Assembly (NCBI GenBank): GCA_038522635.1
Contig: JBCBJZ010000014.1
Location: forward strand, 1-37,247
Origin: JBCBJZ01 sp038522635
Lineage (GTDB): Bacteria; Pseudomonadota; Alphaproteobacteria; Rhizobiales; Hyphomicrobiaceae
Direction: 5' to 3'
Length of the DNA: 37,247 bases
Shown: positions 8,046-17,074 of the stretch, one piece after another
How the letters are laid out: each line of letters starts with the position of its first letter
Position numbering within the stretch: position 1 is the stretch's first letter
Position numbers and translations under genes: made by a program
The notes under the pieces: generated by a model
Seen by the model: only the letters and a program-made list of their open reading frames with translations
Told to the model about the DNA's origin: nothing
Databases searched by the model: none

Positions 8046-8139
8046 AATGACCGCACACTATAACTGCGTTCACATCGACGCCGTCCATCAACGCCCCTGT
8101 TGCGTCTGGTCGGCATCGCAATGAAAACAGTTGAGCGTC

Positions 8140-8745
8140 ATGGTTGTGCGTGAGTTGATACAAGCGCGGGTGCAGGTCTTATGCGTCGTCCTGCTCGCAT
8201 CGCTGGTCGGGGGTTGTGCCACCGACGAAGCGATGACGTTGAAGCGTTACAACGGTAACGGCGGCCTCGCCGCAAACGCCATTCCCCGCGTCTATCGCCT
8301 TGGCATCGGCGACAAGCTGAAGATCACGGTGTTCGGCGAACAACAACTGTCGGGCCGCCGCGAAGTGAACGTGCTTGGCAGTGTGCCGATGCCGCTGATC
8401 GGCGAAGTGCGCGCCAAAGACCTCTCGATCGCTGAGTTCCGCGCGATGCTGGTGGCCAAACTTGGCAACGGTTATTTGCGCGACCCGAAGGTCTCCGTCG
8501 AAGTCCTCAACTACCGCTCGATCTTCGTCCATGGCGAAGTGCGTTCCGCAGGTGAGTTCCCCTACAAGATCGGCCTGTCGATGAGCGACGCGATCGCCAC
8601 GGCGGGCGGCTTCACGTACCGCGCCAAGCGCAACTACGTCATTCTTCTGCGCGAGGATGCAGAACGTCAGGTCCGCGTCGAACTGCCGTCCGATTTGCGT
8701 ATCCTGCCCGGCGACAACATCCGTGTGCCGGAGCGCTTCTTTTGA
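8140..8745 (+). CDS. Polysaccharide export outer-membrane lipoprotein (OPX / Wza-GumB family)
   Basis: 201 residues. A lipoprotein signal (VLCVVLLASLVGGC, lipid Cys at 26) is followed by a Poly_export domain (YRLGIGDKLKITVFGEQQL to about KVSVEV) and one SLBB-like domain (FVHGEVRSAGEFPYKIGLSMSDAIATAGG). It is a short OPX protein of the GumB kind, without the long C-terminal part of Wza. OPX proteins form or feed the outer-membrane exit of Wzy-dependent polysaccharide export. The ATG at 8140 was preferred over a TTG three codons earlier. The stop overlaps the next start (TGATG), and the third gene is a Wzc-like protein, so the three form a typical export operon. Confidence 0.9.
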   Translation: MVVRELIQARVQVLCVVLLASLVGGCATDEAMTLKRYNGNGGLAANAIPRVYRLGIGDKLKITVFGEQQLSGRREVNVLGSVPMPLIGEVRAKDLSIAEFRAMLVAKLGNGYLRDPKVSVEVLNYRSIFVHGEVRSAGEFPYKIGLSMSDAIATAGGFTYRAKRNYVILLREDAERQVRVELPSDLRILPGDNIRVPERFF

Positions 8746-10163
8746 TGGCGCTAGCGACCATACGCGCGGATCGCGAGCCGATCGCGGGCCTCGCCGAGCC
8801 CGGGCGGCAACGCATGCGTGGCCCCCTCAGGTGGCTTGGCGAAGCCTGTCTGATCACGGCTGCCGTCACGATGGCCTGCGCGCTCGCGTTCAGTCCGCCC
8901 GCGCGCGCCAACACGCTGTCGTTTGACGACAGTGACGGTCTGCACCGTCGCACCATCGCGCACACGCAGCGCCTTCGCGACTACGATAACGCCAAGAAAT
9001 ACGGCGCTGAAACGATGCAAGATCGGCCGCGCCGCCCGTGGGAGCCGGACGGTTGGCGCTTTGGCAATTTCCTGGTGTTCCCGACGCTTGGGGTCGCCAT
9101 CGAGAGCGACGACAACATCTACTGGTCACAGCGTCATCGCGAATCAGACCTGCGGACCGACATCAACCCGGTCATCAAGCTTCAGTCCCGCTTTCCCCGC
9201 CACCGCATGAAGGTGGTTCTCGGCGCGCGTTCGGTAAACCATCTGCGCTACAAGAACCTCGATTTCGTCGAGGGCTTCGGTCATCTGGAAACGAGCTTCC
9301 ATTTCGATCACGCTCACACGATCTCAATCGCGCTGACGTCGAACTTCCTGCACGAGGACCGGGCCGATCCCGTTGCGCCCGAGAACGCGCGCACCCGCGT
9401 GCCCAGTTGGTATAACCGCGCGGTCATCGGGATCACGCGCGATGTCGGCCGTCTGTACGGCACGTTCAGTTTGCGCCTAGAGGACAACGACTATTTCGAC
9501 GTCATCGCCTTTGATGGCTCGACGATCGACCAAGACATCCGTGACATCCGTCGGCTGACCAACGAGCTAAGCCTCGGCTACCGCATTTCGCCTGGCTATG
9601 AGTGGCTCGCGAAAGTGCGCCTCATCCGTCAGTGGACGCTCGGCACCGGCACCTTCAACCGCAATGGTACGGGCTACGAGGCACTGTCGGGCCTTGCCTT
9701 TGAGCTGAACCCGCTGATCCGCATGCGTGTGCTCGGCGGCTACGGTGCCATCACCTACGACCACGCCGGTTACGATCCGACCGCCTCCTGGCTGATCGAA
9801 GCGCAAGCCACCTGGCTCGCAACGCAGCGCATGACGATCTACACCACGATCAATCGCGCTTATGCCGATGCGATCGCCACCGATGGCAGCGCGTTCATCA
9901 ATACCAACATCATCGGGCGGCTTGAGTATGAGGTTTGGCGCAACCTGATCGTCAATGCGACGGCCGAATACCACCAAACCGACTTTGTTGGGTTAGAGCG
10001 GATCGATCAATCCTGGTCCGCGACGCTCGGTGTCGATTATCTTCACACCAAGAATTGGAAGTTCGACGCCAAGATTAAATACGATTATCGCTATTCGCCG
10101 ACCGACCCTCAGTTCGCGACGTCGCGCACCCGTATTCGGGTGGGTGCCAAGTTGCGGTTCTAA
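8745..10163 (+). CDS. Outer-membrane beta-barrel protein (BBP2-like), polysaccharide export
   Basis: 472 residues from the ATG that overlaps the stop of the OPX gene. A signal peptide with a basic lead and a hydrophobic core (LITAAVTMACALAFS) ends at PARA-N; an internal ATG at 8814 would give a more normal signal length. The mature part has alternating polar/aromatic strands typical of an outer-membrane barrel, ending in IRVGAKLRF with the C-terminal Phe expected for BAM recognition. FLVFPTLGVAIESDDNIYWS near the start resembles the BBP2 (beta-barrel porin 2) family found in alphaproteobacterial exopolysaccharide operons. It probably acts with the OPX protein in taking polysaccharide across the outer membrane; this role is inferred from its neighbours. 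Confidence 0.8.
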   Translation: MALATIRADREPIAGLAEPGRQRMRGPLRWLGEACLITAAVTMACALAFSPPARANTLSFDDSDGLHRRTIAHTQRLRDYDNAKKYGAETMQDRPRRPWEPDGWRFGNFLVFPTLGVAIESDDNIYWSQRHRESDLRTDINPVIKLQSRFPRHRMKVVLGARSVNHLRYKNLDFVEGFGHLETSFHFDHAHTISIALTSNFLHEDRADPVAPENARTRVPSWYNRAVIGITRDVGRLYGTFSLRLEDNDYFDVIAFDGSTIDQDIRDIRRLTNELSLGYRISPGYEWLAKVRLIRQWTLGTGTFNRNGTGYEALSGLAFELNPLIRMRVLGGYGAITYDHAGYDPTASWLIEAQATWLATQRMTIYTTINRAYADAIATDGSAFINTNIIGRLEYEVWRNLIVNATAEYHQTDFVGLERIDQSWSATLGVDYLHTKNWKFDAKIKYDYRYSPTDPQFATSRTRIRVGAKLRF

Positions 10164-10174
10164 AGGGGGCGGTC

Positions 10175-12853
10175 TTGGACAACGCACAAGCCCTCACAAC
10201 CGTTCCCGCGAACGTTTCAAGCGCTGGCGGCAGCCCGGTTGGCCACGGCGGCACGCCCGATGAGCCCTCTTCGGGCGGCTTCGGGTTCGGCGATATCATC
10301 ACGCTCATCTTCAACCGTAAGTGGCTCATCGTCAGCACGGTCCTGGCCGTGGTTGCGATCGCCACCATCGTCGTGTTGTTGATCCCCAACACCTACGAGG
10401 CGACCGCCACCGTCCTGATCGATGCGCGCAAGAAGACCACCGCCGGTGTCGGCAAGGTCCTTGAAGAAATCCACATCGATACCCCGGCCGTGGAAAGCCA
10501 GGTTGAGATCCTCGGTTCCAAGGCGATCGCGCTGAAAGTCATCGAGAAACTCAAGCTTCGCGAGCATGAAGAGTTCAAGAAGGGCCGCAGTTCCTTCCAC
10601 GAGGTCCTCTCACTGTTCGCGGTCAGCGGTGGCAGCAAAAAGAAAGCCGCTGCGCTCGATGAAAAGCGCGATTGGGTGCTGGCGGCCTTCATGGCGAAGC
10701 TGGAAGCCAAGCGGGTGCGCAACACGCACCTGATCAAGGTCACCTTCCTCTCCCGCAGCCCGGAGAGTGCCGCGCGCATCGCCAACGCCATCGCCAGCGT
10801 CTACGTGCAGGAGCAGCTCCAGGCAAAAGTGGAAGCGAGCAAGCGCGTCACAAGCTTCATGAAGGCGCGCCTGGCGCAGTTGCGCGCGCGCGTGACGGAA
10901 GCGGAATTTGTGGTGCAGCGCTTCAAGAACGAGCACGACATTTTCGATAGTGAAGGCCAGATCCTGGGCGAAAAGCGGCTCGCGCGCCTGATGGAGCAGA
11001 ACATCATCGCGCGCAACAACGCGGCACAGGCCGAAGCCAAATACGAGCAAGTCCTTGCGATGGTGCGCAGCGGGCGCAACCGGAACATCACCGACGACGT
11101 TCTCAAGAGCCACACGGTTCGCATGCTCAAGGACCAACTTGCGAAGGTGACGCGGCGACGCGCGGAGCTGCAGACGAAGTACGGGCCGCGTCATCCCGCG
11201 ATCCACAAAATCGGCGCGGAGTTCCGGGAGATCAGGTCGCTGGTCGATGCGGAGATCGATAAGCTCGTTAAAAACCTGCGCAATGAGTTCGAAGTCGCGA
11301 AGCTGCGTGAGCGCACGCTGAAGGCAGATCTGTTGGCGCTGAAGCGTAAGCAGGGCGGCATCAAGGAAGAGACGGTGAAGCTGCGCGAATTGCAGCGTGA
11401 GGCGAAGTCATCGCGGCTCGTCTACGAGGCGTTTCTCGCGCGCTACAAGCAGACGGCCGAAGCTCAAGCGCTGCAGCTCCCCGACAACCGCGTCATCACC
11501 GAAGCGGTTGTCCCGCTGCGCCCCAAGGGTCCCAAACGCAAGCAGATCCTGCTCGTTGCGTTCTTCCTGGGCATCGGCCTGGGTGGGGGGTTGGCGTTCG
11601 CGCTCGACCACCTGCTGCCAGGCCTGTTGAAGAAACCCGGTGACGGCGATGCGCTTGCGTTGGAGCATTTCTCGCCGCTGCCGCTCATTCCGCCAAGGGC
11701 GGGACAGCCGCCAACGCCGATGCGTGCGGCGCGATGGATCGTGGCTGAGCCGCAGTCGGCCTTCGCGGAGGCGCTGCGCTCTTTGGCGCATGAACTCGAT
11801 AATCGTGCAGCGGGCCCCGGGCCTCGGGTCGTGATGCTGGCCTCCGCGCTACCGTGCGAGGGGAAATCGCTGATCGCGTCCAACCTGGCGCACCATGGCG
11901 CGACGATGGGGCGGCGCACGCTGCTGATCGATGGCGATCTGCGCAAAGCGACGTTGACCCATGCGCTGGCGCCAGGTGTGGCTGGCGGCCTGATCGATGT
12001 GCTGAGCGCGCAGGCGCCGGTGGATAAGCTCATTCTCAACGACGCGAAGACGAACCTGAGTTTTCTTCCGGCACTCGGGCCGCATCGTCCATTGACGCCG
12101 GCTGCTGAAATCCTGAACGGGCCGGCGCTGGCGGCGACGTTGACGGCGTTGCGTCTGCGCTACGATACGATCGTGATCGATACGCCGCCGCTGCTGCCGG
12201 TGGTGGATGGCCGGCTGATCGCAGCGCATGCGGACCAGATCGTCTTCACCATGACCTGGCGTCGTACGCCAACGGCTCTGGCGGCGCGAGCGATCCAGTC
12301 GCTCGGCGCGCAGGCGCGGCAGGTGGCGGGCGTGGTGATCAACCAGGTGGACCCGGTCGAGCATGCGAAGAACCTTGGGTATGCGGTCAACGACGCGCCC
12401 CCGGTGACGCCCGTGGCAAGGCCGGGACTGGGGCAAGGCAAAGGGCTCGGTCAAGGGCTCGCGCGAGGGACACAGGCGGGGCAGGCGCCCGTGACGGGGG
12501 GTGGAGCCAACAGCATGCCGCCCACGGGGACGCGTGCGAGCGCGCATGTGCCACCAGCTTCAGGGCTAAGGGCACGCAGGTCCGCGTCTGGCGAGGCCCC
12601 CCAAGGGCCGAGAGGGCACGGCCAGCGGCCGGCGACCACGCCGCCGCCACTCCCGCCTGCAGCGCGCGCCTCTGCTGCGCGTCCTGCTGCTGCGCACCTC
12701 ATGGACAACGCGCCGCATGCGCGGCCTGCATCCAGTGCTCAGCCTGTGTCATCTCTGGCGATGGCTGCTGGCCCGGGCACCGCCACGCATGCCACAGGCG
12801 GCGGTATCACCGCTTGGTCGCGCGCCTTCAACCGTTCTGCCGGCGACCTTTGA
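10175..12853 (+). CDS. Wzc-like chain-length determinant / BY-kinase fusion with tyrosine-free tail
   Basis: 892 residues. Wzz domain first: membrane segment at 50-70, long periplasmic coiled-coil region (about 195-425), PDNRVITEAVVPLRPKGPKR before the second membrane segment (458-478). The cytoplasmic ATPase follows: Walker A SALPCEGKS (557-565), Walker A' LLIDGDLRKATL (583-594), Walker B IVIDTPP (666-672). It controls polymer length and export through autophosphorylation. Start is TTG at 10175 with GGGGGCGG ahead; there is no in-frame ATG until far inside the Wzz domain. The tail of about 150 residues (741-892) is rich in Pro, Ala and Gly and has no Tyr, although this family normally carries a tyrosine cluster there. 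It lies 11 bases after the barrel gene. Confidence 0.9.
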   Translation: MDNAQALTTVPANVSSAGGSPVGHGGTPDEPSSGGFGFGDIITLIFNRKWLIVSTVLAVVAIATIVVLLIPNTYEATATVLIDARKKTTAGVGKVLEEIHIDTPAVESQVEILGSKAIALKVIEKLKLREHEEFKKGRSSFHEVLSLFAVSGGSKKKAAALDEKRDWVLAAFMAKLEAKRVRNTHLIKVTFLSRSPESAARIANAIASVYVQEQLQAKVEASKRVTSFMKARLAQLRARVTEAEFVVQRFKNEHDIFDSEGQILGEKRLARLMEQNIIARNNAAQAEAKYEQVLAMVRSGRNRNITDDVLKSHTVRMLKDQLAKVTRRRAELQTKYGPRHPAIHKIGAEFREIRSLVDAEIDKLVKNLRNEFEVAKLRERTLKADLLALKRKQGGIKEETVKLRELQREAKSSRLVYEAFLARYKQTAEAQALQLPDNRVITEAVVPLRPKGPKRKQILLVAFFLGIGLGGGLAFALDHLLPGLLKKPGDGDALALEHFSPLPLIPPRAGQPPTPMRAARWIVAEPQSAFAEALRSLAHELDNRAAGPGPRVVMLASALPCEGKSLIASNLAHHGATMGRRTLLIDGDLRKATLTHALAPGVAGGLIDVLSAQAPVDKLILNDAKTNLSFLPALGPHRPLTPAAEILNGPALAATLTALRLRYDTIVIDTPPLLPVVDGRLIAAHADQIVFTMTWRRTPTALAARAIQSLGAQARQVAGVVINQVDPVEHAKNLGYAVNDAPPVTPVARPGLGQGKGLGQGLARGTQAGQAPVTGGGANSMPPTGTRASAHVPPASGLRARRSASGEAPQGPRGHGQRPATTPPPLPPAARASAARPAAAHLMDNAPHARPASSAQPVSSLAMAAGPGTATHATGGGITAWSRAFNRSAGDL

Positions 12854-13006
12854 AGTTAAGCCGCCGGACGTGCCATCACCGATCGCGAAAGAGCACCGCT
12901 CTTCGGCCCTAACCGTTTGTTCGCTGAGAGCCATAGCGCGCAGCGCTTGCGAACGCACGGTCGCCCGGCCACACTTCGTCTCGATCACAGACGGCAGGAG
13001 GGCGAC

Positions 13007-13798
13007 ATGGCGGATCAACAGGTTGCGGTCATCACCGGCGGCGCCAGTGGCATCGGTGCGGCGACGGCACGGCAGCTCGCAGCCGCAGGTTACGGCGTTG
13101 CGCTGCTCGATGTCGCGGACGAGGCGGGGGAAGCGCTCAGCGCCGCCCTGCGCGATGACGGCGCTCAAGCCACCTATCTGCGCTGCGACGTCAGCGATGA
13201 GAACGCCCTCAACGAGGCGGCCGAAACGGTGGCGGCCCAGATGGGGCCCGCACAGGCGCTTGTCACCAGCGCGGGGCTGATCCCGAACACCGAATCGATC
13301 CTCGAAATGGACATGGCAGCCCACCAGCGCATGTGGGACGTCAACTATAACGGCACCGTCCACGCGGTGCGCGCCTTTGCGCCCGGCATGATCGCGGCCA
13401 AACGCGGTGCGATCGTCACCTTGGGGTCGATCAACTCACGCCTGCCCTTGCCGCTGCCCGCCTACAATCCCGGCAAGGCGGCTATCGAGCGGCTGACGCA
13501 ATTGCTGGCGGTGGAACTTGGACGCCACGAGATCCGCGTTAACGCGGTCGGGCCGACCTATGTGATGACGCCGCCGCTGCAAGCCGCAATCGCAGCGGGC
13601 AAGCGCGATCCCGACAAGATCATGGGCGTGCATGCATTGCCGCGCCTCCCTGAGCCCGATGACATCGCGGCGGCCATCCACTTTTTGTTGTCGGATGCGG
13701 CCCGGGCCATCACGGGCGTGCTGCTGCCGGTCGACGCGGGATGGCTGTCGGCAGTGAGCTATCGGACCTACGCGGGCGGCGTGCCGTGGGAAACGTGA
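13007..13798 (+). CDS. Short-chain dehydrogenase/reductase (SDR)
   Basis: 263 residues, classical SDR size. The cofactor motif TGGASGIG lies at 10-17, the catalytic Ser at 141 (GSINS) and the YxxxK pair at Tyr153/Lys157 (YNPGK). The usual NNAG motif reads TSAG (87-90), which is unusual. PxDAGW near the end is normal for the family. Asp35 after the second strand (ALLDVAD) suggests NAD(H) preference. The ATG at 13007 has a strong GGAGG site; an earlier in-frame start at 12917 adds 30 unlike residues. The 153 bases between the Wzc gene and this start show no gene. Substrate unknown. It converges with the ABC ATPase genes to its right. Confidence 0.88.
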   Translation: MADQQVAVITGGASGIGAATARQLAAAGYGVALLDVADEAGEALSAALRDDGAQATYLRCDVSDENALNEAAETVAAQMGPAQALVTSAGLIPNTESILEMDMAAHQRMWDVNYNGTVHAVRAFAPGMIAAKRGAIVTLGSINSRLPLPLPAYNPGKAAIERLTQLLAVELGRHEIRVNAVGPTYVMTPPLQAAIAAGKRDPDKIMGVHALPRLPEPDDIAAAIHFLLSDAARAITGVLLPVDAGWLSAVSYRTYAGGVPWET

Positions 13799-13873
13799 GC
13801 GCCAATCGACGCCACGATTGAACGTTCGTCAGACTGATCAGCGACCACCGCCCGGCACGCGCAAGGGTAGGCC

Positions 13874-14845
13874 CTACTCGATCGCAACCATGTGGCCGTT
13901 GCCCAGATCGCGGTAGCTCAGCGATCCCGGCCGATAGCTGAGCGGCTTCACAGCACTGGGGATCTCATCGTTCATGAGCTGGCGTGGCGGACGCTCGAAA
14001 TCGGGATCGGCCACCGGCACAGCGGAGAGAAGCTTGCGGGTATAGGAGTGCTGCGGGTTCTCAAACACGGCGGCGCGCGGGCCGACCTCGACGATGCGCC
14101 CCAGATACATCACCGCAACGCGGTGGCTGATGCGCTCCACCACCGCCATGTCGTGCGAGATGAACAGCAGCGACAGCCCGAGTTCCTGCTGTAGGTCCAT
14201 GAAGAGGTTGATCACCTGCGCCTGGATGGTCACGTCGAGCGCGGAGACGGCTTCATCGGCGACGATAAGCTGCGGGCGCAGGCCAAGCGCACGCGCGATG
14301 CACAGCCGCTGCCGCTGCCCGCCCGAAAACTCGTGCGGGTAGCGGTCGTAGTGCTCTTCGCCAAGCCCCACCTTCTTGAGCAGGCCGATCACCTCGCCCT
14401 TCACATCGCCGGCGGGCAGGATCTTGTGCACCCGCATCGGCTCGCCGATCGAGCCGCCCGCCGTAATGCGCGGGTTCAGCGACGAATAAGGGTCCTGGAA
14501 GATCATCTGCATTTTCAGGCGGTAGGGCTGCAGCTCTTTGCGCGGCAGCGACATGAGATCGGCGCCGTCAAATTTGATGGTGCCAGCGGTCGCCTTCTCG
14601 AGGCCCAGCAACGTGCGCCCGATCGTCGATTTACCGCAGCCGCTTTCGCCCACCAGCGCCAAGGTCTCGCCGGGCGCGACCTTGAACGACACGTTCTCAA
14701 CGGCATGCACCCGCGAAACCGTCTGGCCGAACGCCCCGGTCAAATTAAAGTAGGTGGTCAGCCCATCGGCTTCGAGGAGCGCCTTGTCGGTTGCGGGAGC
14801 CGACGGCGCTGAGCCGTTTACGTGGGAACCGTTCATCGCGTTCAT
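13874..14845 (-). CDS. Oligopeptide/dipeptide ABC transporter ATP-binding protein (DppF/OppF type)
   Basis: 323 residues. Walker A GESGCGKS, Q-loop in MIFQDPYSSLNPR, signature FSGGQRQRLCIARAL, Walker B LIVADEAVSALD and the H-loop in FISHDMAVV are all intact, so an active ATPase is expected. The C-terminal stretch PQHSYTRKLLSAVP is the oligopeptide-type ending. The ATG at 14845 is preferred, with AGGA upstream; 52 more in-frame residues upstream (to 15001) are basic and unlike the family. It lies 124 bases after the DppD-type gene and is probably co-transcribed with it. No permease or binding protein gene is next to the pair, so the partners must be elsewhere; the permeases at 32692-34865 are the nearest candidates. 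Confidence 0.9.
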   Translation of the reverse strand: MNAMNGSHVNGSAPSAPATDKALLEADGLTTYFNLTGAFGQTVSRVHAVENVSFKVAPGETLALVGESGCGKSTIGRTLLGLEKATAGTIKFDGADLMSLPRKELQPYRLKMQMIFQDPYSSLNPRITAGGSIGEPMRVHKILPAGDVKGEVIGLLKKVGLGEEHYDRYPHEFSGGQRQRLCIARALGLRPQLIVADEAVSALDVTIQAQVINLFMDLQQELGLSLLFISHDMAVVERISHRVAVMYLGRIVEVGPRAAVFENPQHSYTRKLLSAVPVADPDFERPPRQLMNDEIPSAVKPLSYRPGSLSYRDLGNGHMVAIE

Positions 14846-14969
14846 GGAGGGTCGTTCCTGTTGGGACTTTGGCGGGGCGGTGACGATAGCGGATGGACAG
14901 ACATGGCAGAGCGTTGAGTGCAGCGTTCGGCGCGGCGCGGTGCGCATGCGCGGAAGGGCGCTTAGCGGC

Positions 14970-15887
14970 TCAGGCTTTCTCCGCTTCTGCGAAGGTGCCA
15001 CGCACTTCCACGTTGGCGAACTTCTCAGGCATGGACTTGCCCTTCATGCTCCCCAGACGCGGCACCGCGTTCAGCAAGGCCTGGGTGTAGGGGTGCTGCG
15101 GGCGATGGAAGATATCGGCAGCCGGCCCCTCTTCAATCTTCTCTCCGAGCAACATCACGGCGACCCGATCGGCGACCTCCGCCACCACGCCCATATCGTG
15201 CGTGATGAAGAGCACGGACATCCCGATCTCCTTTTGCAGCATCTTCACCAGATCGAGGATCTGCGCCTGAATGGTCACGTCGAGCGCGGTGGTCGGCTCA
15301 TCGGCGATCAACAAACTCGGCCGGCACGACAGCGCCATCGCGATCATCACGCGCTGGCACATCCCCCCGGACAAATGGTGCGGGTACTGGTTGAAGCGTT
15401 TTTTCGCTTCCGGGATGCGCACCAGATCGAACAGTTCAAGCGCTCGTTTGCGCGCTTCCTGCTCGCTCGTGTTCTGATGGCACAGGATCGATTCCATCAC
15501 CTGGAAGCCGTTCTGCAGAACCGGGTTGAGCGACGTCATCGGCTCCTGGAAAATCATCGACACGTGGCGCCCGCGCACATCGTGCATGTCGTCTTCCGTC
15601 GCCGTCATGATGTTGATCGGCTCGTGATTGACCGGGCTCAGCATGATCCTGCCCTGCTGCTGCACACCGTTGGAGGTGTCGTGCAGGCGCATGCAGGCCA
15701 TCGCGCTCACCGATTTGCCGGATCCAGATTCACCCACGATCGCGAGCGTCTCGCCCTGGTTGATGTGGAACGTCACACCGCGCACGGCGCGCACCACCCG
15801 CCCGCTGTCCATCGGAAAATTGACAACGAGGTTTTCGACATCGAGCAGCCTGGTCGCGCTGGCCGGCTGGCTGACGGTTTGGTCCAT
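14970..15887 (-). CDS. Oligopeptide/dipeptide ABC transporter ATP-binding protein (DppD/OppD type)
   Basis: 305 residues. Walker A GESGSGKS, Q-loop MIFQEPMTSLNP, signature LSGGMCQRVMIAMAL, Walker B LLIADEPTTALD and H-loop FITHDMGVV are intact. HRPQHPYTQALLNAVP near the end is the DppD-type C-terminus. It would pair with the DppF-type ATPase that follows to energise a peptide-type importer. GGTGAAG stands ahead of the ATG. A -35/-10 candidate lies about 265 bases upstream. The class II aldolase gene is upstream in the same direction but separated by 404 bases, so a separate transcript is likely. Confidence 0.9.
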   Translation of the reverse strand: MDQTVSQPASATRLLDVENLVVNFPMDSGRVVRAVRGVTFHINQGETLAIVGESGSGKSVSAMACMRLHDTSNGVQQQGRIMLSPVNHEPINIMTATEDDMHDVRGRHVSMIFQEPMTSLNPVLQNGFQVMESILCHQNTSEQEARKRALELFDLVRIPEAKKRFNQYPHHLSGGMCQRVMIAMALSCRPSLLIADEPTTALDVTIQAQILDLVKMLQKEIGMSVLFITHDMGVVAEVADRVAVMLLGEKIEEGPAADIFHRPQHPYTQALLNAVPRLGSMKGKSMPEKFANVEVRGTFAEAEKA

Positions 15888-16291
15888 GGGCTTTCTTCAC
15901 CTTCGCGGCATGGGCGCACCTTAGTCAGGCGCGGTCGCCCGCTGGGACTGAGGGACACAAGCGTCCCGTGGTTCCCGGCTGTTGCGTCGAGACGGTCGTG
16001 ATAGGCGGTGTTGAGATGCGCATGCACGCACGGTGGCCCGCGGGCGCGCCGCTTGCCAACGCCGCGTGGCGTCCCTCCCTACCGACCTTTGCGGCCGTGT
16101 TGTTTCCTGCGCGAACGCCGCGCCTTCGGATGGCGCAACTGTCGCAGATCGAAGCCTAGATTTTTTGGGGCGTCATTTCAACGGCGCGCGTTCGCGAGGA
16201 AGACTTTCGCGAATTACGGTCAATGGCTGTGGCCGGACGGGTTCAAGTCGTGGCGAGTGCGCGACGCGTGCGCGTCCCTGTCGATACCGCT
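15888..16291. other. 404-base intergenic region upstream of the DppD-type gene
   Basis: No convincing gene on either strand: the short ORFs here are arginine-rich with no recognisable domain. The only regulatory-looking part is a minus-strand promoter candidate at 16153-16181, which fits transcription of the ATPase pair. Confidence 0.5.
16153..16181 (-). promoter_or_regulatory. Candidate promoter for the DppD/DppF-type pair
   Basis: Read on the minus strand: TTGAAA, a 17-base spacer containing an A-run, then TAGGCT. The -35 is close to consensus and the spacing ideal; the -10 is weak (three mismatches). It is about 265 bases ahead of the DppD-type start. Confidence 0.3.
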
Positions 16292-17023
16292 TCAAAGGCC
16301 GTGCGCATGCTGCAGCGCCGCAAAATGCGCATCGGCCTGAACCTGCAGCGTTTGCATCATCTGCCGGTGCGTGTGGCGCACCATCTCCTCGTCGATCAGC
16401 TTCAGCGGGCGCCCCGTCGACATGGCGAGCACCTGTTGGCGGCAGGCGCGCTCCAGATAATAGAGATCATCGAACGCGATCGCGATGCTCGGCGCACCGA
16501 CGCTGACGCCATGGTGCTCCAGGAAGATGATGTCGGCGCTGGCGTTTTCGCGCTGCACCGCAGCGATGCGTTCGCCTTCGCCCGCATCATGCGCGACGCC
16601 TCCAAACCCGTGGTAGGCGACGCGGCTGTAAAAGCGCGCCGCCGTTTGATGCGCCATCTCAAGGCGTCCGCCTTCGATCATCGTCAGCGATGTGGCGAAC
16701 GGCATGTGGACGTGCAAAATCGCCTGATGGCGTGGGTTCGCGCGGTGTCCGGCCACGTGAATATAGCGCGCCGTCGCTTCGACCTCGCCTTCCCCTTCGA
16801 GCACCGTGCCATCACCGTCAATCAGCAGCAGGTGGTGCGGGCACATGCGAGACCAGTGCACGCCGTAGGGATTGATGAGGTAGCGCTCATCATCGCCCGG
16901 CACCACCACGGAGAAGTGGTTACAGATGCCCTCGTGGAAGTCGTGATGGGCGGCCAGGCGAAGCGCGCTGGCAAGGTCGCGCCGCAGGCTGGTTAGCGTC
17001 GTCGTGTTGCCTTTGCCGGCCAT
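16292..17023 (-). CDS. Class II aldolase/adducin family protein
   Basis: 243 residues. The zinc-binding His pair HVH (104-106) and the later HHG (170-172) are where class II aldolases and related decarboxylases place their metal ligands. NHFSVVVPGDDERYLINPYGVHW (35-57) matches the family's N-terminal substrate region, with NHFS in place of the more usual GNxS. Members include fuculose- and ribulose-phosphate aldolases/epimerases and several non-aldolase proteins, so the reaction cannot be named. AAGGAG eight bases before the ATG is a strong ribosome site. The cyclic-nucleotide-binding gene is 51 bases upstream in the same direction, so co-transcription is possible. Confidence 0.88.
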   Translation of the reverse strand: MAGKGNTTTLTSLRRDLASALRLAAHHDFHEGICNHFSVVVPGDDERYLINPYGVHWSRMCPHHLLLIDGDGTVLEGEGEVEATARYIHVAGHRANPRHQAILHVHMPFATSLTMIEGGRLEMAHQTAARFYSRVAYHGFGGVAHDAGEGERIAAVQRENASADIIFLEHHGVSVGAPSIAIAFDDLYYLERACRQQVLAMSTGRPLKLIDEEMVRHTHRQMMQTLQVQADAHFAALQHAHGL

Positions 17024-17074
17024 ATGAGGCTCCTTGCAGCGGGTGTTACGGCTATCGCAGTGGGGTCCGCGGCG

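Larger units (their letters stand above)
7810..8139 (+). promoter_or_regulatory. AT-rich leader of the polysaccharide export operon
   Basis: About 330 bases without a gene, distinctly richer in A and T than the rest of the window, directly upstream of the OPX gene. It contains two copies of TAGACTTAATG (7890-7900 and 7957-7967) and a hairpin followed by T residues (8016-8045). TATAAC at 8059-8064 could serve as a -10 element, but no good -35 is correctly spaced. This is the best candidate for the control region of the operon. Confidence 0.55.

Noticed and set aside
14754..16001. Long rightward ORF (415 codons) opposite the two ABC ATPase genes
   Set aside because: It covers the antisense of two genes with intact Walker motifs and is His/Arg-rich with no recognisable fold; a usual effect of high GC.
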